This document shows positions 20,668 through 24,687 of a stretch of 24,687 nt of DNA, one piece after another. The translations under genes were made by a program, and so were the position numbers. This DNA is from JALZAH01 sp051000755 (GTDB taxonomy: Bacteria; Actinomycetota; Acidimicrobiia; Acidimicrobiales; Palsa-688), in contig JBPCNZ010000030.1 in assembly GCA_051000755.1 (NCBI GenBank), positions 1-24,687 on the forward strand, written 5' to 3'. The notes below the pieces were generated by a model, which did not search any database, was not told the DNA's origin, and worked only from the letters and a program-made list of their open reading frames with translations. Positions within the stretch are counted from its first letter, which is position 1, and every line of letters starts with the position of its first letter.

Positions 20668-21615
20668 TTGGTCGGGCTCCTCGATCGCAAGCTCGTCTTC
20701 GTCACCGGCAAGGGTGGAACCGGTAAGACGACGGTGGCGGCCGCCCTCGGCCTCCTGGCAGCCAGCCGGGGCAAGAAGACGCTCGTTTGTGAGGTCGACG
20801 CCAAGGGCAACCTGGCTGATTTCTACGAGACCGGGCCCACGTCGTTCGACGAGCGTGAGGTCTCCCCCGGGTTGTGGGCCATGTCGATGGACACCGAAGC
20901 GTCGCTGCGCCAGTACATGTCCCTGCAGCTGAAGCTCCCCTTCGTGGCCCGGGTGGGCCCGCTGGCCAAGATGTTCGACTTCGTCGGTTCCGCCTTCCCC
21001 GGGGTCCGCGAGATCGTGACGGTCGGCAAGTTCTGCTGGGAGGTGCGCGAGGGCCATTACGACATTGTCATCGTCGACGCCGCCGCCAGTGGCCACGTCG
21101 TCAGCCAGTTGGCCGCCCCCCAGGCCATCAACGGCCTGGTCCAGGTCGGCCTGGTCCGCCAGCAGACGGGCTGGATGCTCGACATCCTCGGCGACCCGGC
21201 CCAGACGGGGCTGGTCATCGTGACCACGCCGGCGGAGATGCCGGTCCAAGAGACGATCGAGCTTCGTCAGCGGGTGGCCAAGGAGACCAACATCGACCTG
21301 GTGGCGATCATCGTCAACCGCGTCCTCCCCGAGCTGTTCGGTCGGGGGGAGGAAGAGGTCTTCGACCGCCTTGACGAACCCGACGCCGAGAAGGCACTGG
21401 CCGGCATCCTCGACGGGCCGGTCCGTTCCCTGCTCGATGCCGCCCGGCTCACCGTCACCTTGCGGCGGGGCCGGACCGAACACCTCGAACGCCTCCGCAG
21501 CGAACTGGGCGGGGACATCCCCCTGCTCTACGTTCCCTACCTGTTCTTCCGCTCTCACGGCCTGCGGGCCACGCATCAGGTGGTCGACGCCCTCGCCGCC
21601 GAGCTGGGCCACTGA
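20668..21615 (+). CDS. ArsA/Get3-like ATPase, subunit A (Rv3679-type)
   Basis: A 315-residue P-loop ATPase of the ArsA/Get3 family. The deviant Walker A reads TGKGGTGKTT (13-22) with the signature lysine intact; EVDAKGNLADFYE follows as switch I, and IVIVDAAASGHVVSQLAAP is the switch II region in place of the DTAPTGH of Get3. No metalloid-binding cysteine trio is evident. The best match in memory is mycobacterial Rv3679 (BagA), the partner of Rv3680 (BagB), which has been compared with the tail-anchored-protein targeting factor Get3; the substrate is unsettled. The TTG at 20668 places Walker A at the family's usual distance; an ATG further upstream would overlap DUF3107. The second ATPase follows after 13 nt. 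Confidence 0.87.
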   Translation: MVGLLDRKLVFVTGKGGTGKTTVAAALGLLAASRGKKTLVCEVDAKGNLADFYETGPTSFDEREVSPGLWAMSMDTEASLRQYMSLQLKLPFVARVGPLAKMFDFVGSAFPGVREIVTVGKFCWEVREGHYDIVIVDAAASGHVVSQLAAPQAINGLVQVGLVRQQTGWMLDILGDPAQTGLVIVTTPAEMPVQETIELRQRVAKETNIDLVAIIVNRVLPELFGRGEEEVFDRLDEPDAEKALAGILDGPVRSLLDAARLTVTLRRGRTEHLERLRSELGGDIPLLYVPYLFFRSHGLRATHQVVDALAAELGH

Positions 21616-21628
21616 TGGCAGCCCCAGC

Positions 21629-22801
21629 GTGACCATCGAAAGCCTGCTGGCGTCCAAAGAGATCGTGGTGACGTGCGGCTCCGGCGGCGTGGGCAAGACC
21701 ACCACGGCGGCGGCCACGGCCGCCATGGCCGCCGTCCGTCACGGTGGCAAGGTCCTTGTCGTCACCGTCGATCCGGCTCGTCGACTGGCCAGCGCCCTTG
21801 GTCTCAAGGGCTTCGGTAACGAGGCCCGCCGGGTGCCCGCCAGCGCCTTCAGCGACATCGGGGTCAAGCCACGAGGCGAGATGTGGGCAGCGATGCTCGA
21901 CACCAAGCAGAGCTGGGACGCCCTGGTCCGCCGGCACGCACCGGACGAGACCACCAAGCGGCGCATCCTCGAGAATCCGCTGTACCAGAACATCTCCGGG
22001 CGGTTCGTCCAGAGCCACGACTACATCGCCATGGAACGGCTCTACGAGCTTCACTCGGAGGGCACCTACGACCTGATCATCGTGGACACCCCGCCGACAC
22101 GCAACGCCGTGGACTTCATCGAGGCCCCGGAGCGGATGGCGGAGTTCTTCCAGTCCCGCCTCCTCAAGATGCTGATCGTCCCCTACCGCAGCCGTCTGGT
22201 CAACATGGCCTCCCGGCCCTTCTACCAGATCGCCGACCGGATCCTCGGGTCGCAGTTCCTGGCCGACATCGCCGAGTTCTTCATCCTCTTCCAGACCATG
22301 TACAGCGGCTTCGTGACCCGGGCCAACGCCGTCGAGCGACTACTGCACGACCGGCGGACCACGTTCATGGTGGTGAGCACCCTCGAGGCGGCCGCCTTCC
22401 GGGAGGCGGAGTTCTTCGTCGACGTGCTGTTGTCCAAGAAGTTCCATCTCGGCGCTCTCGTGCTCAACAAGGTCCTCCCCGAGTACCTCCTCGACTCCGA
22501 CGCCGATCAGCGGGCCGAGCAACTCGTCCGCCGGGCCGGGCCCATCGCCTCGGGGGACGACACGACGCCCGACGGCGCCAAGCTGGCCGAGCTGGTCGGC
22601 AGCGACCCGGACCAGGTGGAGCGAGTCCTGGCCGAGATCGGCCACAACTTCGTGAACTTCTCCCTCGTGGCCCGGCGCGAAGCCGAGCAGCGCAATGAGC
22701 TGGCCAGGGCCCCCGACGTGGTGGCCACCGCTCCCGAGCTCGACGCCGACATCGCCGACCTCGCCGGTCTGCTCCGCCTGGGCGAGCAGATCTGGAACTA
22801 G
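21629..22801 (+). CDS. ArsA/Get3-like ATPase, subunit B (Rv3680-type)
   Basis: A 390-residue P-loop ATPase, the probable partner of the preceding protein. The P-loop is CGSGGVGKTTTAA (16-28): serine replaces the first, signature lysine of the deviant Walker A. Then come VTVDPARRLASALGL (switch I, ArsA-like), MLDTKQSWDALVRRHAPD, and IIVDTPPTRNAVDFIEAPERM (switch II). A central region with alternating hydrophobic segments (ADIAEFFILFQTMYSGF) resembles the helical subdomain that binds hydrophobic clients in Get3, an inference. GTG start at 21629; the open frame upstream runs through the A gene and is a shadow. A gap of 29 nt precedes the sensor kinase. Confidence 0.87.
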   Translation: MTIESLLASKEIVVTCGSGGVGKTTTAAATAAMAAVRHGGKVLVVTVDPARRLASALGLKGFGNEARRVPASAFSDIGVKPRGEMWAAMLDTKQSWDALVRRHAPDETTKRRILENPLYQNISGRFVQSHDYIAMERLYELHSEGTYDLIIVDTPPTRNAVDFIEAPERMAEFFQSRLLKMLIVPYRSRLVNMASRPFYQIADRILGSQFLADIAEFFILFQTMYSGFVTRANAVERLLHDRRTTFMVVSTLEAAAFREAEFFVDVLLSKKFHLGALVLNKVLPEYLLDSDADQRAEQLVRRAGPIASGDDTTPDGAKLAELVGSDPDQVERVLAEIGHNFVNFSLVARREAEQRNELARAPDVVATAPELDADIADLAGLLRLGEQIWN

Positions 22802-22830
22802 GGGACCGACGTGGAGACGGGTGAGCCGCC

Positions 22831-24357
22831 ATGGCCGTGATCGGGGATCTCCTGGCCGAGCGCACCAACCTCAAGGGGCCCGTCGTGGGTCACCTGCAGC
22901 GGTTGGTCAGCTCGTGGGGGACGCTGTCGGACCTGTGCTTCGCCGACCTGTTGCTCTTCGTCCCTGCGACGGGGTCCAAGGACCGCTTCGTCGTCATCGG
23001 CCAGGTCCGGCCCACCACCAGCCAGACCCTCCACCTCGAGGATCTCATCGGTGAGGTGATGGACTCCCAGGAGCGCCCGCTCGTGGCTCGCTCGTGGCGG
23101 TTGGGCAGTGTCGTGGAGGGCGAGGTGTCCATTCCCAGCCGCAGCGAGCGGGGCCGGCTGGTGTGCATACCCGTGCGCTGGCAGGGCGAGCTGGTGGCCA
23201 TCATGACCCGGGAGTCGGCCCTGCTCGTGGGCCGCCGGCCCGGAGAGCTGGAGCGGGTCTACGTCGAGGTCTTCGACCGCCTGGCCCGGATGATCTCCGC
23301 CGGCGAGTTCCCGTTCCCCACCGACGACGAGGTGCCGGGCGGATCCCCGCGCGTCGGCGACGGGGTGGTGGTGCTCGACTCCAGTGCTCGCGTCGACTAT
23401 GCCTCGCCCAACGCCGTCAACGCCCTGCACCGGATGGGTCTGACCACCGGAACCGCCGGCATCCGCCTGGACGAGGCCGGCATCGACCAGCACGTGGTGG
23501 ACCTGGCCTACCAGACCCACCTGCCGGCCACCCAGGAGGTGTCCCGGGGACCGGATGTGGCCGTCGTCATCCGCTGCGTCCCCCTCCTCGACCATGGGGT
23601 CCTGACCGGAGCGGTGGTCCTGCTGCGCGACGTCACCGACCTACGGCGCCTGGACCGCCTCCTGCTGTCCAAGGACGCCGCCATCCGCGAGGTCCACCAC
23701 CGGGTCAAGAACAACCTGCAGACCATCTCCTCGCTCTTGCGCCTCCAGTCCCGCCGCCTCCCGCTGGGTGACGCCCGCCACGCCCTGGAGGAATCCGAGC
23801 GCCGGGTTCGTTCCATCGCCCTGGTGCACGAGATCCTCTCGCGGGACACCACCGATCAGGTCGACTTCAACGACATCCTGCCGTCCCTGGTGAGGATGGC
23901 CGAGGATCTTGGCGACCCCGACCGTCCCGTTCGCATCACCTACTCAGGCGAGGCCGGTCTGCTCCAGGCGGCGGTGGCCACCCCTCTCGCCGTGGTGCTC
24001 ACGGAACTGCTGCAGAACGCCGCCGAACACTCCTTCCCCGGCGAGGCTGGGGGCGACGGGGGGCCTGGGGGTTCCGGGGAGTCCGGCGGGCCCGCGGAGG
24101 CCGGGGAGAAGCCGATCCTTGTCGACGTGGACCTGCGCCGCAGCCTCGACGAGCTCCGTGTGACCGTTCGGGACAACGGGATGGGACTACCCCCGGGCTT
24201 CTCCATCGATGACACCGCCAGCCTCGGCCTGTCCATCGTGCGAGGCCTGGTCGGTTCCCAGCTGGGTGGCACCATCGCCATGCACACCGACGGGGGCACG
24301 GTCGTCGAGCTGGTGGTGCCCATCGACCAGTCTGCGGACGACCTGGAGAACCTGTGA
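22831..24357 (+). CDS. pdtaS: PdtaS-like sensor histidine kinase (HisKA_2)
   Basis: A 508-residue soluble kinase with no transmembrane segment. The N-terminal about 160 residues match the H_kinase_N/GAF-like domain of PdtaS, residues about 175-270 a PAS domain (GVVVLDSSARVDYASPNAVNALHRMG). The HisKA_2 dimerisation domain carries the phosphoacceptor at H289/H290 in REVHHRVKNNLQTISSLLRLQ. The HATPase domain shows the N box (LTELLQNAAEH), RDNGMGLPPGF and SLGLSIVRGLV. A Gly-rich insertion (404-427) follows the N box. PdtaS normally phosphorylates the ANTAR RNA-binding antiterminator PdtaR, which is not in the window. The ATG is 29 nt after the ATPase gene, suggesting co-transcription. The next gene converges beyond a stem-loop. 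Confidence 0.92.
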   Translation: MAVIGDLLAERTNLKGPVVGHLQRLVSSWGTLSDLCFADLLLFVPATGSKDRFVVIGQVRPTTSQTLHLEDLIGEVMDSQERPLVARSWRLGSVVEGEVSIPSRSERGRLVCIPVRWQGELVAIMTRESALLVGRRPGELERVYVEVFDRLARMISAGEFPFPTDDEVPGGSPRVGDGVVVLDSSARVDYASPNAVNALHRMGLTTGTAGIRLDEAGIDQHVVDLAYQTHLPATQEVSRGPDVAVVIRCVPLLDHGVLTGAVVLLRDVTDLRRLDRLLLSKDAAIREVHHRVKNNLQTISSLLRLQSRRLPLGDARHALEESERRVRSIALVHEILSRDTTDQVDFNDILPSLVRMAEDLGDPDRPVRITYSGEAGLLQAAVATPLAVVLTELLQNAAEHSFPGEAGGDGGPGGSGESGGPAEAGEKPILVDVDLRRSLDELRVTVRDNGMGLPPGFSIDDTASLGLSIVRGLVGSQLGGTIAMHTDGGTVVELVVPIDQSADDLENL

Positions 24358-24537
24358 CCGCCGGGGCGTTCCTCCGGCTGAGGCGCCGCGGGCTGTTGGC
24401 CTGCTGGGCGAGCGGGGGGCCGGGTGCCGGGCGCTAGAGGCCAGCGGCGCTAGTGCCCTGACCACCTACCGGCGCGCGTTTGAGATGACATGAAATAACA
24501 GTCGTGTGATTTTCCGGCCCGTCTGGCCCGCTGGCAA

Positions 24538-24581
24538 CCACACCCGGGGGTCGTGGGGAGACCGCAGGCGCCCGGGTGTGG
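24538..24581. terminator. Long stem-loop between convergent genes
   Basis: CCACACCCGGG (24538-24548) pairs perfectly with CCCGGGTGTGG (24571-24581), an 11-bp stem. Directly inside it GGTC (24549-24552) can pair with GACC (24560-24563). No U-tract. Its place between the sensor kinase and a minus-strand gene suggests a bidirectional terminator. The rest of 24358-24637 holds no gene I can support. Confidence 0.6.
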
Positions 24582-24637
24582 CGGCCGGAGCGCGGCGGAC
24601 CAAGCCGGTGGCACCGCGAGGGGTCTACGAGCGTCGC

Positions 24638-24687
24638 TCAGGCGACTTGGGGCACCGGCTCGGCCGGCCGGCCCCAGCGGCGGTGAC
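24638..24687 (-). CDS. C-terminal end of a minus-strand gene, possibly WhiB-family (partial)
   Basis: Read from the right edge on the minus strand, 15 codons (HRRWGRPAEPVPQVA) end in TGA at 24640-24638. The basic tail is compatible with a WhiB protein C-terminus, and in M. tuberculosis both pdtaS (next to whiB1) and the Rv3679-Rv3680 pair (next to whiB4) face a convergent whiB gene. No diagnostic WhiB residue (the four cysteines or G-[VI]-W-G-G) is inside the window, so the identity is synteny-based inference only. Confidence 0.35.
   Translation of the reverse strand, partial: HRRWGRPAEPVPQVA

Noticed and set aside
24358..24637. tRNA or other known RNA gene in the convergent gap
   Set aside because: No T-loop-like GGTTCGAATCC or CCA-adjacent acceptor pairing is seen; the only structure is the terminator-like stem-loop.

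Overview
The window comes from a high-GC (roughly 70% by eye) bacterial chromosome. Gene content points to Actinomycetota, most likely an Acidimicrobiia-like lineage: DUF5317 and DUF3107 proteins, a SufR-type regulator, an Mrp without the CxxC pair, an NDMA-dependent-type alcohol dehydrogenase, a pair of mycobacterial-type Get3/ArsA-like ATPases and a PdtaS-type histidine kinase. This assignment is inference from protein families; no rRNA or tRNA is present. Coding density is very high, many junctions are 4-nt overlaps, and no gene-free stretch exceeds 300 nt.

Layout. (1) 1-1900: possible tail of an upstream gene, then a minus-strand pair, DUF5317 membrane protein followed by a GT-B glycosyltransferase, overlapping by 19 nt. 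(2) 1915-9851: a complete System I cytochrome c maturation locus on the plus strand, ccdA then ccmA-B-C-D-E-F-G-H-I. It encodes thiol-reductant supply (CcdA, CcmG, CcmH), heme export and loading (CcmABCDE) and heme ligation (CcmF/H/I). (3) 9868-10809: a minus-strand AbiEi-like/PD-(D/E)XK-like fusion gene behind an AT-rich tandem repeat. (4) 10943-14447: an Fe-S module, with class I cysteine desulfurase and a SufR-like regulator on the minus strand and Mrp/ApbC divergent on the plus strand. (5) 14483-16462: an overlapping set of a sulfite-oxidase-fold molybdoenzyme, a four-helix cytochrome b561 and a Mug-type uracil-DNA glycosylase. (6) 16475-19055: a class III aminotransferase (minus) divergent from an NDMA-type alcohol dehydrogenase (plus). 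(7) 19130-20278: dGTPase (minus). (8) 20409-24357: DUF3107, two ArsA/Get3-like ATPases and a PdtaS-like sensor kinase on the plus strand, converging at a strong stem-loop on a minus-strand gene of which only the last 15 codons are visible.

Taken together the window is rich in cofactor handling: heme attachment, Fe-S assembly and redox enzymes that use Mo, heme b or Zn. The points most worth a second look are the System I locus in an actinobacterial context, the SufR-like promoter with a palindrome over a leaderless -10, the molybdoenzyme/cytochrome b/uracil glycosylase operon, the asymmetric ATPase pair joined to a sensor kinase, and three sets of short tandem repeats at gene boundaries, two of which share a core. 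I did not find a CRISPR array, insertion sequence, prophage or RNA gene.
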